From contig NZ_BOMB01000010.1 in the NCBI RefSeq assembly GCF_016861975.1, positions 124,001 through 188,000 on the forward strand: a stretch of DNA of 64,000 bases, given 5' to 3'. This DNA comes from Actinocatenispora rupis. Its GTDB lineage: Bacteria; Actinomycetota; Actinomycetes; Mycobacteriales; Micromonosporaceae. Each line of letters starts with the position of its first letter. The stretch's first letter is position 1. Below, one piece after another: positions 1 through 9,050 of this stretch. Made by a program: the position numbers and the translations under genes. The notes beneath the pieces were generated by a model. The model was given only the letters and a program-made list of their open reading frames with translations, had not been told where the DNA came from and did no database searches.

Positions 1-49
1 TCGCCGTCCGCTCGTCGTACTCGTCGATGTGGCCGAGGGTGAGGCGCAC
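1..49 (-). CDS. 5' end of an unidentified gene (truncated by window)
   Basis: A GTG start with a GGAGGG ribosome-binding site overlaps the end of the upstream SDR gene on the same strand (the SDR stop codon lies 2 nt before the GTG). Only 16 codons are visible (VRLTLGHIDEYDERTA), too few to assign a family. Its position as the next gene of the carbohydrate operon suggests another sugar-catabolic enzyme, but that is inference from context only. Confidence 0.45.
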   Translation of the reverse strand, partial: MRLTLGHIDEYDERTA

Positions 50-50
50 G

Positions 51-887
51 TCAGCCCTCCCGCGGCTCGTCGGGCAGGGACACGCCGACCGCGGCGAGCA
101 ACCCACCCTCCACCGGTACGTCCGCGCCGGTGAGGAAACTCGCCCGCGGCCCGGCGAGGAACGCGATCACCTCGGCGATCTCCCGCGGCTGCGCGATCCG
201 GCCCAACGGATGCGACGCGCCCCACCGGCCGAGCAGGTCCGCCACCGCGTCCGGACCGTCACCGGCGAACAACTCCGCCGAATGCCGCAGCATCGGCGTG
301 TCCACCGAACCCGGACTGACCGCGTTCGCGCGCACCCCGTACCGGGCCTCGTCCACGGCGATCGAGCGGACCAGCGCCGCCAGCGCACCCTTGCTCGCCG
401 TGTACGCCGCGACCTCGGTCTGCGTGGCGTGCCCCTGCACCGACGACACCACCACGATCGCCCCACCGGTACTCCGGCGCAGGTGCGGGATCGCCGCCCG
501 CGCCGCCAGGAACGCGCCCTTCGTGTTCACCGCGAACACCTCGTCCCAGGTCGCCTCGTCGGTGTCGGCGACCGTGCCGTACCGCTGGATGCCGGCCGAG
601 ACGACGAGCGTGTCGAGACCCCCGTACTCGGCCACGGTCCGCTCGACCGCGGCGGCGACCGCGGCGGCGTCCGCCACGTTCGCCGCCACCGGCAGGGCCC
701 GGCCGCCCGCCGCGGCGATCGCGTCCGTGACGGCGCGCGCCTCGTCCAGCGTCAGCGCGGTGACCGCGACCGCGGCGCCGCGCTCGGCGAGCAGTTCGGC
801 CGTGGCGCGGCCGATCCCGCCGGCCCCGCCGGTCACCAGTACCGTGCGGCCGGCGTGTTCGCCGTCGCTGTCTCCGCGGTGAGCCAT
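51..887 (-). CDS. SDR-family NAD(P)-dependent oxidoreductase
   Basis: A 278-residue classical short-chain dehydrogenase. The N-terminal Rossmann motif TGGAGGIGRA follows a short leader, NAG-equivalent VVSAGIQ lies near residue 90, the catalytic serine is in VVVSSVQG, and the Tyr/Lys pair is in AAYTASKGA; the family C-terminal FLTGADVPVEGG is intact. The ATG at 887 is chosen because AAAGGA precedes it by a good distance; longer readings upstream lack homology-like sequence. It lies 238 nt downstream of the uronate dehydrogenase gene and overlaps the next gene closely, so it is probably part of the sugar-acid locus, as a 2-keto-3-deoxy-sugar or polyol dehydrogenase of the KduD type. The substrate is inferred from neighbours, not from sequence. 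Confidence 0.9.
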   Translation of the reverse strand: MAHRGDSDGEHAGRTVLVTGGAGGIGRATAELLAERGAAVAVTALTLDEARAVTDAIAAAGGRALPVAANVADAAAVAAAVERTVAEYGGLDTLVVSAGIQRYGTVADTDEATWDEVFAVNTKGAFLAARAAIPHLRRSTGGAIVVVSSVQGHATQTEVAAYTASKGALAALVRSIAVDEARYGVRANAVSPGSVDTPMLRHSAELFAGDGPDAVADLLGRWGASHPLGRIAQPREIAEVIAFLAGPRASFLTGADVPVEGGLLAAVGVSLPDEPREG

Positions 888-1125
888 CCCGAGTCCTTTC
901 GCTTTGTCCACAGGCGTTCCGGCTGTCCACAGGCCCGCCCGCGAGGGCCGCGCGGCCGGTAGGATGGGCCCCGGGGTCGCCCCCTGGGAGGGTGGGGGCT
1001 GCGCGGCGCACAGTGCAACACCTTCCGCCCCAGCGGCGCGGCGGACAGCCGCAACACCCTCCGCCCAGCGGCGCGGCGGACAGCCGCATCGTCCCCCGCC
1101 CCGACAGCGCGGCGGGTCACCCGCA
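888..1125. other. Intergenic gap with DnaA-box-like pair
   Basis: No gene. Two DnaA-box-like 9-mers in the same orientation occur at 904-912 (TTGTCCACA, the high-GC actinobacterial form) and 923-931 (CTGTCCACA), 19 bp apart. The part nearest the uronate dehydrogenase gene is a degenerate tandem repeat (separate entry). The gap may hold a secondary promoter for the SDR gene but no clear -10/-35 pair is visible. Confidence 0.5.
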
Positions 1126-1149
1126 TCATCCCCGCCCCAGCGGCATCGC
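1016..1149. repeat. Degenerate ~36-bp tandem repeat, 3.7 copies
   Basis: Units begin at about 1016, 1053, 1088 and 1125. Each reads roughly CAC-C-CCGCCCCAGCGGCGCGGCGG-ACAGCCGC with increasing divergence. The last unit overlaps the 3' end of the uronate dehydrogenase gene, encoding its terminal PLGRG, so the array seems to have grown out of, or into, the coding end. Confidence 0.75.
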
Positions 1150-1911
1150 GCAGAAGGTTCCGCCCACCAGCCGCTCCGGCGGCCCGGCGCCGATCTCCCC
1201 GGCGTACGTCTCGGCGTCGTCCACGCCCCGGTACCCGATGGCGTCGCTTTCCGCGGTGGTGAACCAGCGGCGCGTGTTGCGCGATATGCCCCACAGCACC
1301 CGGTATCCACCGGCGGTGGTGGTCAGGCACGCGTCGACGAGCCGCACCGCGTCGCCGTACGAGAGCCACATGGCGAGGTCGGCGGGCGTGACGGGCCGTG
1401 GCCGGAACGCGCCGATCCGCAGGCAGGTGATGTCGGTGCCGTACCGGGCGTGGAAGAGGGCGCCGAGGGCTTCGACGGCGGCCTTGCTGGCGCCGTAGTA
1501 CGTGTCGGGCCGGGGTGGGGTGTCGGCGGCGATGGGCGCGTCGCCGGCGGTACGGAAGCCGGCGGCGTGGATGCTGGAGGCGAGCACGACGCGTGGTACG
1601 TGGTGTTGTCGGGCGGCGTCGAGGACGAGCCGGGTGCCGTCGATGTTGACGGCGGCGAGGTCGGGCCAGGGTGCTTCGCCGGCGAGCCCGCCGAGGTGGA
1701 CGACGGCGTCGACGTCGCGGCAGGCGGCGCCGATGGCGTCCGGGTCGAGGAACGAGGCGGTGACGGGTTCGACGGGTTCGCCGGGGGCGGCGGGCGGCTG
1801 CGGCGCCACGTCGAGCAGCCGGAGTACGCGGCCGGGGCGGGCGAGTCCGGCCCGCAGTACGGTGCCGATCCGGCCGGCGGCGCCGGTGACGAGGATCCGG
1901 GTGTCAGGCAT
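1126..1911 (-). CDS. udh: NAD-dependent uronate dehydrogenase-like epimerase/dehydratase
   Basis: A 261-residue extended-SDR protein. It shows TGAAGRIGTVL (NAD binding), D-V-A after strand 2, VVHLGGLAGE, the SSIHAAG segment and the catalytic YYGASKAAVE motif. The combination HLGG, SS(I/N)HA and YGxSK, with short length, is typical of uronate dehydrogenase (EC 1.1.1.203), which oxidises D-galacturonate or D-glucuronate to the aldarolactone. The ATG at 1911 overlaps the 3' end of the upstream lyase-like gene by 8 nt, so translation is probably coupled. Location next to a lyase-like enzyme and a sugar-acid dehydratase supports a role in uronate oxidation. A generic sugar-nucleotide epimerase is the alternative. 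Confidence 0.8.
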   Translation of the reverse strand: MPDTRILVTGAAGRIGTVLRAGLARPGRVLRLLDVAPQPPAAPGEPVEPVTASFLDPDAIGAACRDVDAVVHLGGLAGEAPWPDLAAVNIDGTRLVLDAARQHHVPRVVLASSIHAAGFRTAGDAPIAADTPPRPDTYYGASKAAVEALGALFHARYGTDITCLRIGAFRPRPVTPADLAMWLSYGDAVRLVDACLTTTAGGYRVLWGISRNTRRWFTTAESDAIGYRGVDDAETYAGEIGAGPPERLVGGTFCAMPLGRG

Positions 1912-4900
1912 CGTCGGCCTCCTGCGGGGTGTACGGCGGCGAGTGGTACGTGTGCCGTTCCCGGTACGCGGGCGGGACGGGCGGTTGCCAGTGCAGCCAG
2001 CCGCGCGGGTCGGTGTCGACGGGCGGGCAGGGTGCGCCGACGCCGTTGCCGTTCTCGGCCGCCACCGCGTACTGGTAGATGGTGGTGGGTGGCGCGGTGG
2101 TGCGGTCGGGGTCGTCGCGGGGTGGTTCGACGCCGGTGGCGTCGGGGTCGACGTGGCGGTGGGCGTACCCGGCGAAGATCTCGGTGTACGGGCCGCCGGG
2201 TCGCCGTCGCAGCACCCGGTACCGGCCGGCGCCGAGCACCTCGCCCCAGTCGAGCGTGACGCGGCCGGTGTCGAGGGTGAGGCTCAGCCCGTCGGGGGGT
2301 TCGGGCGGCCGGGACGTGACGTGCAGCGGGTGGTCGGCGCCGGGCGGGCCGGTGTGTTCGGCGTTGGCGGCGACGGCGCGCAGGTGCACGGTGGTCCCGT
2401 CGGCCAGCCCACCCAGCCGGTACGGCGCGCCGCCGGTGTCGCCGACGGTGCGCCAGGTCGTGCCGCCGTCGGTGCTGAGCTGCACGTGGTACCGGTCGGC
2501 GGCGGGGACCGTGCCGACGTGCACGAGGGCGCCGCCGGCGATGTTCTCGGTGCGGAGGATCGGGGCGGCGCCGGGCCGGGGGAGTCCGGTGGTGAGTTCC
2601 CAGTGGTGCCGCCCCGCGGGCAGCCGTACGGTCAGCGCGTCGCCGTCGCGGCGTGCGTCGGCCGGTGTGCCGTCGACGTACCAGGTGCCGCGGGTGGGGC
2701 CGCGCAGGGTGACCGCGGTGTCGGCGACCGCGTCGTACGTTCCGGTGCAGCGCAACGGATCCCGGTACGTGAGGCTGATGCCGAGCCGGGTGTCGTCGGT
2801 GTGCAGCGACACCTCGTCGGTGCCGATCTCGGTGCCGGCGACGAGGACGAGCTGCCGCTCGCCGTCGTGGTGGCGCCGGACGACGCCGGCCGTCCCCGCG
2901 AACCGCACCCCGTCCGCGTCGTACGTGACGGTCGGCGGGCGGTGCGGCACGGACGGCTCGTACCGGAAGACGTGGTCGACGCCGCGCGGGTGGGTGACGA
3001 GCGCGCCCCACGGGGTGCCGTCGACGGTGAGGTCGGTGCGGTGGCTGACGACCACGAGCGCGTTGCCCGTGCCCTCCAGCCGCAGCCCGCGCGACACCGG
3101 CGTACTGACCGCGCCGTCCCCGCCGACCCCGGACACCGCCCGTACGAACGGCATCCGGTCGGTCGGGTGGTCGACGCGGTTGGCGTCGTGCCCGGTCGGC
3201 GCGGTCTGGGTGACCCACGTCCACACAAGCCGCTGCGCCCCCGCCACCGCGTCGTACGTGACGAGGTAGTCGGTGCCGACGAGCAGCACGCTGCGGCCCA
3301 GGTACCGGCCGTGCACCGGGTTGTCGGCCGCCGGCGTGATCCGCGCGTACTGGGCGGCGGTCAGGTCGACGAGCGGCCGGTCGAGCGCGTTCGGCCCGAT
3401 GGACCGGATCCGGCCGTCGTGCCAGATGCCGCAGGAGGTGACGAACGTGGCGTCGGGTACCCGCCGGTCGCCCGCGTCCTCCGGCCCGTGCCCGCTGTAC
3501 GAGTGCCCGTCGGCGTAGTAGTAGAGGTGGCCGGAGCCGTTGTCGTCGGCGATGCCCCACCGGTAGTTCGGTCCGCGGTCGGTCTGCTGGAGGTGCACGG
3601 ACACCTCGGCCGGGGTGTCCAGGCCGGCCCGCAGCACCACCCCGTACCCGGTGTACGCGGCGCTGCGCAGCCGCGGGTTGGTGCCGCGGTCGGTGGCCGG
3701 ACCGCGCAGTACGCGCCAGGCGTCGGGCTCGCCGGGCGGCAGGTCGAGCTTGTGCCCGCCGTCGTCGGCGGCCCACAGCAGGTGTTCCGCCACGAGCGGC
3801 CGGTACCGGCGCAGGTGTTCGGCCAGCAGCCGCATCTCGATCGGGATCCGCCGCGGCCAGTACGCGTGCGCGCCCTGCGGCGGGTGCATCCGCAGCCGCC
3901 CGCCGTCGGCGCTGGTTCGCAGCGGTGCGGTGAGGGCGTCCACCAGCCACGCGCCGACCGCGGCGAGTTCCGGGGTGGCGAGCCGCTCCACGCCGTCGGC
4001 GCGCCGGCCCAGCGCGGCACCGAGCGCCGCCGGCCGCAGGTACGCCCAGACGTACGTGGCGAGGCTCTCGGTCCACCGGCCGCCGTGGCTGCCGGGCAGC
4101 TCCGGCCGGGTGTGGAACGTGCCGCTGAGGCGTACGAACGCGGCGAACTGGTCCCGCCAGTCCCGCGCCGCCGGATGTTCCGGGTACAGCCAGGCGAGGC
4201 AGCCGAGCGCGGCCTTGCCGTCGGCGAGGAAGTTCGGGTGGCCGGCGAGCATCCGGCGCATCGGCGCGATCTCCTCGCCGGCCGACACGTACGCGGTGAG
4301 CAGCAGCAGCGCGTCGACCCGGGCCCGCTGGCCGGCGGTGAGCCGCGCGCCGAGCCGGTCGTACGCGTCGAGCAGCCGGTCGTACAGCGGGCGCTGGCCG
4401 ATGTTGCTGTACCCGCCGATCTCGTTGACACCGTGCGCGATCAGCCGCGGCCCCTCACCGGTGAACAGCTCGGTGAGGAACGCGTCCGGGTCGGTGATCG
4501 CGCCCTCCCGGCACAGCGGCGCGGGCCGCCGCCCCGCGTACGCGAGGTGCCAGTCCTTGACCCGGTTCAGGTCCAGCACGCCGTGCCAGTGGTGCAGCTG
4601 CCGGGTGTACGTGGTCTGGTACGTGGTCGCGCGCCGCGCCGTCTCCGCGTCCAGCCCGTACCGGTCGGCGAGGGCGGCGGCGTGCACCGGCTGCCGGGCG
4701 AGTACCCGGCGGTCCAGATCGTGGTCGTAGCAGGCGATCCCGGTACGCCGGGTGCCGGTGGCGAGCGGCCAGCGCCAGCGCAGCACCCCGTCGTACCGGA
4801 AGTGCAGGGCGAGGGTGTCCGACGACGCCCATGTCGCGTACTCGCGGTCGTCCCAGGCGGCGGCGTCCCGGACGAACACGCCGACGCTGTCGCCGGCCAC

Positions 4901-5812
4901 GTCCCAGAACGTGGCGTGTGGCCGGATGTCCCAGGCGTACGCCGGGGCGTACGGCGCGACGCGGAAGGCGAAGTCGACGTCGGGTCGTTCGATGCGGCCC
5001 GGTCCGGCGAACGCCGGATCCTCGCCGCTGTCGGGGACCACGACCGGCTCGTCGATCCCCACCCACCGGTACGTCTCCGGCGAGCAGGGATCGGCGTGGT
5101 CGTCGGCGTCCTGCGAGTACGGCCAGGTGGACGAGAAGCGGTGCGTCGGGGCGAACCCGGTCCAGTCCAGTTCCCAGGCGGCGGCGAGGCCGGTCATCTC
5201 CTCGGCCACGTCGACGAAGTCGTACCCGGCGACGCAGCGCACCGTCACCCGCCACCGGCCACCGCCCGCGAACCGGTAGCCCACCTCGTACGTCGCGGCC
5301 AGCGGACCGGACTCGACGACCCGGGTGTCGATCCGTTCCACCGCACCGGTCACCCGCGACCGGCCGACCCAGCCGCGGCCCCGGTCGAGCTGCATCACCG
5401 GCCCCGGCGCCACGCCACCGGTCAGCGCGCGCGGCAGCCGTACCCGGAGCGTGCCGGTGTCGACGACGATCGTGGCACCGTCCTCGACGGCGGTGACCGG
5501 CGCCGCCGCCCGCGCCACCGGTGCCGACGCGTCCGCGGTCAGCGTGTACGCCAGCGCCTGCCCCGGTTCCAGCGCGCCGAAGAACTCCACGTCCGCCGCA
5601 GCCACCAGCTCCCCGGCGTACTCCACCGCGGACAGCTGGAACGGCACCGGTACGCCGGATCGGCTCAACCGCAACTCGTCCGGGCGTACCGAGGGAGTCT
5701 CCCAGCGGACCGGCCAGCGCAGCAGGGTGCGCGGCCAGCTGAACTCCGGATGGTCGAGCCGGTCGCGCAGCCGGAACGTGACCCGGTCGGCGCCCGCGGC
5801 CCAGAGCGTCAC
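1904..5812 (-). CDS. Large lyase-like (alpha/alpha)-toroid carbohydrate enzyme with FN3-like tail
   Basis: 1302 residues, no signal peptide, so probably cytoplasmic. The first ~330 residues look like a beta-sandwich/RIFT-type domain (a conserved-looking segment around PVPFQLS..VEFFGALEPGQ and VESGPLAATYEVGYRF). The middle (~360-720) is Trp/His-rich helical sequence resembling the toroid of heparinase II/III and YetA/exo-rhamnogalacturonan lyase-like proteins (HHWHGVLDL, GGYSNIGQR). A beta-rich region follows to about 1050, then two fibronectin-III-like modules (YHVQLSTDGGTTWRTV; YRVLRRRPGGPYTEIF). Start: GTG at 5812, overlapping the permease stop as GTGA. It follows the importer genes directly, implying action on an imported oligosaccharide. 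The exact family and reaction are not certain; lyase is inference supported by the adjacent uronate dehydrogenase. Confidence 0.65.
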   Translation of the reverse strand: MTLWAAGADRVTFRLRDRLDHPEFSWPRTLLRWPVRWETPSVRPDELRLSRSGVPVPFQLSAVEYAGELVAAADVEFFGALEPGQALAYTLTADASAPVARAAAPVTAVEDGATIVVDTGTLRVRLPRALTGGVAPGPVMQLDRGRGWVGRSRVTGAVERIDTRVVESGPLAATYEVGYRFAGGGRWRVTVRCVAGYDFVDVAEEMTGLAAAWELDWTGFAPTHRFSSTWPYSQDADDHADPCSPETYRWVGIDEPVVVPDSGEDPAFAGPGRIERPDVDFAFRVAPYAPAYAWDIRPHATFWDVAGDSVGVFVRDAAAWDDREYATWASSDTLALHFRYDGVLRWRWPLATGTRRTGIACYDHDLDRRVLARQPVHAAALADRYGLDAETARRATTYQTTYTRQLHHWHGVLDLNRVKDWHLAYAGRRPAPLCREGAITDPDAFLTELFTGEGPRLIAHGVNEIGGYSNIGQRPLYDRLLDAYDRLGARLTAGQRARVDALLLLTAYVSAGEEIAPMRRMLAGHPNFLADGKAALGCLAWLYPEHPAARDWRDQFAAFVRLSGTFHTRPELPGSHGGRWTESLATYVWAYLRPAALGAALGRRADGVERLATPELAAVGAWLVDALTAPLRTSADGGRLRMHPPQGAHAYWPRRIPIEMRLLAEHLRRYRPLVAEHLLWAADDGGHKLDLPPGEPDAWRVLRGPATDRGTNPRLRSAAYTGYGVVLRAGLDTPAEVSVHLQQTDRGPNYRWGIADDNGSGHLYYYADGHSYSGHGPEDAGDRRVPDATFVTSCGIWHDGRIRSIGPNALDRPLVDLTAAQYARITPAADNPVHGRYLGRSVLLVGTDYLVTYDAVAGAQRLVWTWVTQTAPTGHDANRVDHPTDRMPFVRAVSGVGGDGAVSTPVSRGLRLEGTGNALVVVSHRTDLTVDGTPWGALVTHPRGVDHVFRYEPSVPHRPPTVTYDADGVRFAGTAGVVRRHHDGERQLVLVAGTEIGTDEVSLHTDDTRLGISLTYRDPLRCTGTYDAVADTAVTLRGPTRGTWYVDGTPADARRDGDALTVRLPAGRHHWELTTGLPRPGAAPILRTENIAGGALVHVGTVPAADRYHVQLSTDGGTTWRTVGDTGGAPYRLGGLADGTTVHLRAVAANAEHTGPPGADHPLHVTSRPPEPPDGLSLTLDTGRVTLDWGEVLGAGRYRVLRRRPGGPYTEIFAGYAHRHVDPDATGVEPPRDDPDRTTAPPTTIYQYAVAAENGNGVGAPCPPVDTDPRGWLHWQPPVPPAYRERHTYHSPPYTPQEADDA

Positions 5813-6735
5813 CGGTCGGCCCCCTGTTCCACCGCGGTACCCGCGGCCACGCCCTGGGTGCCGAGGCTGGCGCCGCCGGCCACGCCAGCCACCAGATGCC
5901 GTTGCAGCGCAACGAACAGCACCAGGATCGGCGCCGCGACGATGAACGTACCGGCGGCGATGAGCGGCCAGTTCTGCGTGTGCTCGCCGAAGAACGAGTA
6001 CAGGCCGCGGGTGACGGGCCACAGCGACGCGTCGGACAGCATCACCAGCGGCAGGATCAGGTTGTTCCACGCGTGCACGAACCCGAAGATCGCGAACGTG
6101 GCGAGCGCCGGCCGCATCTGCGGGATGATGATCCGGAAGATGAACCGCACGTACCCGCAGCCGTCGAGGACGGCGGCCTCGTCGATCTCGCGCGGGATCC
6201 CCTTGATGTAGCCGACGAAGAAGAAGAACCCGGCGCCGGACAGGCTCGTCAGCACCAGGTATCCCGGCATCGAGTTGTACAGCCCGAGGATCCGGGCCTC
6301 GATGAACAGCGGGATCAGCCCGCCGGGCAGGAACCCGGAGAAGATGAAGAACGTGTACAGCAGGTTCGAGTGCCGGAACCAGCCGCGCGAGATCGGGAAC
6401 GCCAGGAAGACGCCCAGGATCAGCGTGACCGTGTCCGGGATGACCGCGTACACCAGGCTGTTGAGCATCTCGCGGCCGAAGTCGCCCTGTTCCCACGCGG
6501 CGCCGAAGTTGGCCAGCGTCCACGACGTCGGCATCCCCGTCGGATCCTGCAGGAACTCCGGGTACGTCTTGAACGCCTGCAGGAACATGTACACCAGCGG
6601 CAGTGCGAACAGTCCCGCGGCGATCACGAAGCACAGCAGGTTTCCCCGTACCAGCCGGGCGACGCGCGCGGCGGTCCACCGCCGCCGCTGCACCGGCGCC
6701 GGCGTACGGGTGGGGCGGGTCAACAGCGCCGTCAC
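5809..6735 (-). CDS. ABC sugar importer permease (MalG type)
   Basis: 308 residues with six predicted membrane helices and the permease EAA loop (EIDEAAVLDGCGYVRFIFRIIIPQMRPAL), which docks on the ATPase. N-terminal 35 residues are basic and cytoplasmic. The GTG start at 6735 overlaps the stop of the preceding permease gene by 4 nt (GTGA), and its own stop overlaps the start of the lyase-like gene, so the three are coupled. It forms the translocation pore with the MalF-type protein at 6732-7634. No ATPase gene is present in the window; as usual in actinomycetes a shared MsiK-type ATPase elsewhere would energise it (inference). Confidence 0.95.
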   Translation of the reverse strand: MTALLTRPTRTPAPVQRRRWTAARVARLVRGNLLCFVIAAGLFALPLVYMFLQAFKTYPEFLQDPTGMPTSWTLANFGAAWEQGDFGREMLNSLVYAVIPDTVTLILGVFLAFPISRGWFRHSNLLYTFFIFSGFLPGGLIPLFIEARILGLYNSMPGYLVLTSLSGAGFFFFVGYIKGIPREIDEAAVLDGCGYVRFIFRIIIPQMRPALATFAIFGFVHAWNNLILPLVMLSDASLWPVTRGLYSFFGEHTQNWPLIAAGTFIVAAPILVLFVALQRHLVAGVAGGASLGTQGVAAGTAVEQGADR

Positions 6736-7634
6736 AGTTGGATCTCCCGTCGGCGGAGGAGGAACAGCAGGCTCCCGCCGATCACGACGGTGAGGACGAA
6801 CTGGAGCATCGCCAGCATCGAGCCGTACCCGAGCTGGCTGGTGCCGGCGTTGAACGCGGACGTGAACATGTACAGCCCGAGCGTCCGGGTGCCGAAGTTG
6901 CCGCCCGTCAACACCAGAACCAGCGCGTACTCGCCGAGCGAGCCCATCGCGGTCAGGAACACGGTGACCGTGGTGGCCGGCGCCAGCAGCGGCCAGGTGA
7001 TGTGCCAGAACATCCGCAGCCGGCCGGCGCCGTCGAGCGCCGCCGCCTCGTACACGCTGGAGGGGATGTTGCGCAGGCCGGCGATGTAGATGAGCATCGT
7101 GTACCCGGCGAACATCCACACGTTGACCGCCATCACGAGCGGCAGGGCCAGACCGTTCGAGCCGAGGAACGACGACGTCACCCCGAACAGCCCGTGCAGG
7201 ATCTTCTCCGCCGGCCCGGTGAACGGGTCGAGGATCAGCGCGAAGATCGCGCCCACCACCGCGACGGAGAAGATCTGCGGCATGAAGATCAGCGCCCGGT
7301 ACACCGTGTACGCGCGGCTGCGGCGGTTGAGCAGCAGCGCCAGGCCGAGCCCGACCGCGGTCTGGGCGACGGTCACGCCCACCACGTACGTGAGCGTGAC
7401 CCCGATCGATCCCCACACCTCGCCGGACAGCGAGGTGAACGCGGTCGTGTAGTTGCACGTCCCGCAGACGTTCAGCGGCGTGCCCGGCAGGCCCGAGTAC
7501 CGGGTGAAGGAGTAGCCGATCGTGGCCAGCGACGGGTACAGGCCGAACAGCAGCCATCCCGCGCCGGGGATCGCGATGCTCGCCCACGGTATCCACCGGC
7601 GGGTCCGGTTCGTTCCGAACAGGCAGCGTGGCAC
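6732..7634 (-). CDS. ABC sugar importer permease (MalF type)
   Basis: 300 residues, six predicted helices and an EAA loop (SVYEAAALDGAGRLRMFWHITWPLLAP). A short Cys-pair loop (NVCGTCNY) in the first extracytoplasmic segment is unusual for this family and could form a disulfide. The GTG start at 7634 follows GGAGG by 7-8 nt; the solute-binding protein gene ends 12 nt upstream. It belongs to the CUT1-type carbohydrate uptake family, which takes oligosaccharides. Confidence 0.95.
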   Translation of the reverse strand: MPRCLFGTNRTRRWIPWASIAIPGAGWLLFGLYPSLATIGYSFTRYSGLPGTPLNVCGTCNYTTAFTSLSGEVWGSIGVTLTYVVGVTVAQTAVGLGLALLLNRRSRAYTVYRALIFMPQIFSVAVVGAIFALILDPFTGPAEKILHGLFGVTSSFLGSNGLALPLVMAVNVWMFAGYTMLIYIAGLRNIPSSVYEAAALDGAGRLRMFWHITWPLLAPATTVTVFLTAMGSLGEYALVLVLTGGNFGTRTLGLYMFTSAFNAGTSQLGYGSMLAMLQFVLTVVIGGSLLFLLRRREIQL

Positions 7635-7646
7635 GCCGGTGACCTC

Positions 7647-8999
7647 CTAACCGACGGACTTGCGGTACGCCGCGGCGGACCGCTTGAGGATGGTGTCGGC
7701 GCTGTCCGAACCGATCGGCGCCAGCTTGCTGAAGTCCGGCCCGGCGGCGTCGATCGCCGCACCTGCCGGGATCCACGGGTTCGTCAGGATCGGGAACGAG
7801 TCCGAGCCGTGCGCGTTCAGCCAGTCCATCCACGGCAGCCCGGTGTTGGACAGGCCCGGTTGCGTCGACACCGATCCCGTACTGGCGAGCCACTTCTGGT
7901 AGTTCTCCTTCTGGGAGAACAGGCTCAGCCACTCCATCGCGAGCTTCCGGTTCGGCGCCGTGGTCGGTACGACCCAGGTCAGGTCCGGCTTGATGGCGAC
8001 CCGGTTGTCGGCCGCGGAGTCCGTACCGGGGAAGCTGAAGAAGCTGAGGTTGAGCTTCGGGTTGGCCTGCTGGATGGTCAGCCCGTCCCACGACCCGTCG
8101 AGCAGGAACGCGTAGTCGTCGGCCTTCGCCGCCCACACGCCCGGCGCGGTCTGTTGCGCGACACCCGACGCCGACGGCTCGATGTAGCGCATGACCTTCT
8201 GGTACCGGGCGGTCGCGTCCCGGTAGACCGGGTCGTTCCAGGACTGCTGGCCCTTCCAGAACGCCACGGCGCGGTCGTGGGAGACCGTCGTGGCGTCACC
8301 GGCCCGCTTGCCCTTCATCAGGACCTGGTTGACGATGCCCTGCCAGACGCCGCCCTGCATGCCGTCCTTGCCGGCGACGAAGATCGGCGTCACGCCCTTC
8401 TTCCTCAACGTGTCGCACACCGCGATGAACTCCTGGTACGTGGTCGGCACCTGGAGCCCGTACTTGGCGAGCAGGTCCTTCTTGTACCAGATCGCGCCCG
8501 CCGCAACGTACTCCGCGGCCAGCACGCCGTACACGCCGCCGTTGTGGCCGACCGCCGCGGCCTGCATGGTCGGGTCGTAGTTCTTCATGAACGGCTGGTT
8601 CTTCAGGTCCACCAGCTTGTCCGCCGCGATCAGCGCCGCGGGCCCGGCCGGCGCGATCTTCGTGTACGCCGGGGCGAAGCCGGCCTGCGTCGGCGCGAAC
8701 TGCGCCATCACGTCGACCGACCTGGACTGGAGCAGGCTGTTGGACAGCTGCCCCCAGGCGCCGTTCGCGGTGGGCGCCTGCTGGAGCTTGACGGTGACGC
8801 CGGGATGCTGCTTCTCGAACTGCTTGTTCAGTTCCTTGGTGAACTCGATCGCGCCGGGGTTGGTCCACTCGGCGATCGTCAGGGTCTGCTTGTCGGCACT
8901 GGCGGCGGAACCGCCGACCGTGCAGCCGGCCAGCCCGGCGGCCACGCAGGCGCCGGCGAGCAGGGCGGCCAGCGGCCGCCGGGGGATACGGGGTCTCAT
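7647..8999 (-). CDS. Extracellular sugar-binding lipoprotein of ABC importer
   Basis: 450 residues. A lipoprotein signal peptide (basic MRPRIPRR, hydrophobic core, lipobox LAGC with Cys about residue 26) anchors it outside the membrane. The mature part is a family-1 extracellular solute-binding protein: TIAEWTNPGAIEFTKELNKQF at the start, hinge segments, and many Trp residues for sugar stacking (NGAWGQLSN, GSWDGLTIQ, LPWMDWLNAHG). I prefer the ATG at 8999, preceded by AAGGAG at ideal spacing, over the ATG 15 nt upstream, which contains that site within its coding sequence. It delivers substrate to the two permeases that follow. Confidence 0.95.
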   Translation of the reverse strand: MRPRIPRRPLAALLAGACVAAGLAGCTVGGSAASADKQTLTIAEWTNPGAIEFTKELNKQFEKQHPGVTVKLQQAPTANGAWGQLSNSLLQSRSVDVMAQFAPTQAGFAPAYTKIAPAGPAALIAADKLVDLKNQPFMKNYDPTMQAAAVGHNGGVYGVLAAEYVAAGAIWYKKDLLAKYGLQVPTTYQEFIAVCDTLRKKGVTPIFVAGKDGMQGGVWQGIVNQVLMKGKRAGDATTVSHDRAVAFWKGQQSWNDPVYRDATARYQKVMRYIEPSASGVAQQTAPGVWAAKADDYAFLLDGSWDGLTIQQANPKLNLSFFSFPGTDSAADNRVAIKPDLTWVVPTTAPNRKLAMEWLSLFSQKENYQKWLASTGSVSTQPGLSNTGLPWMDWLNAHGSDSFPILTNPWIPAGAAIDAAGPDFSKLAPIGSDSADTILKRSAAAYRKSVG

Positions 9000-9050
9000 C
9001 CGAGGCTCCTTCACGGATCTGGCGTACGCGCCGTCGGTCGTCGACGGCGG

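Noticed and set aside
904-931. Chromosomal replication origin
   Set aside because: Only two DnaA-box-like sequences, with no dnaA, dnaN or AT-rich unwinding region.
1904-6679. A single 1591-residue minus-strand protein spanning the lyase-like gene and much of the permease gene
   Set aside because: The first ~290 residues are out of frame with the genuine permease, which has membrane helices and an EAA loop; the real start is GTG at 5812.
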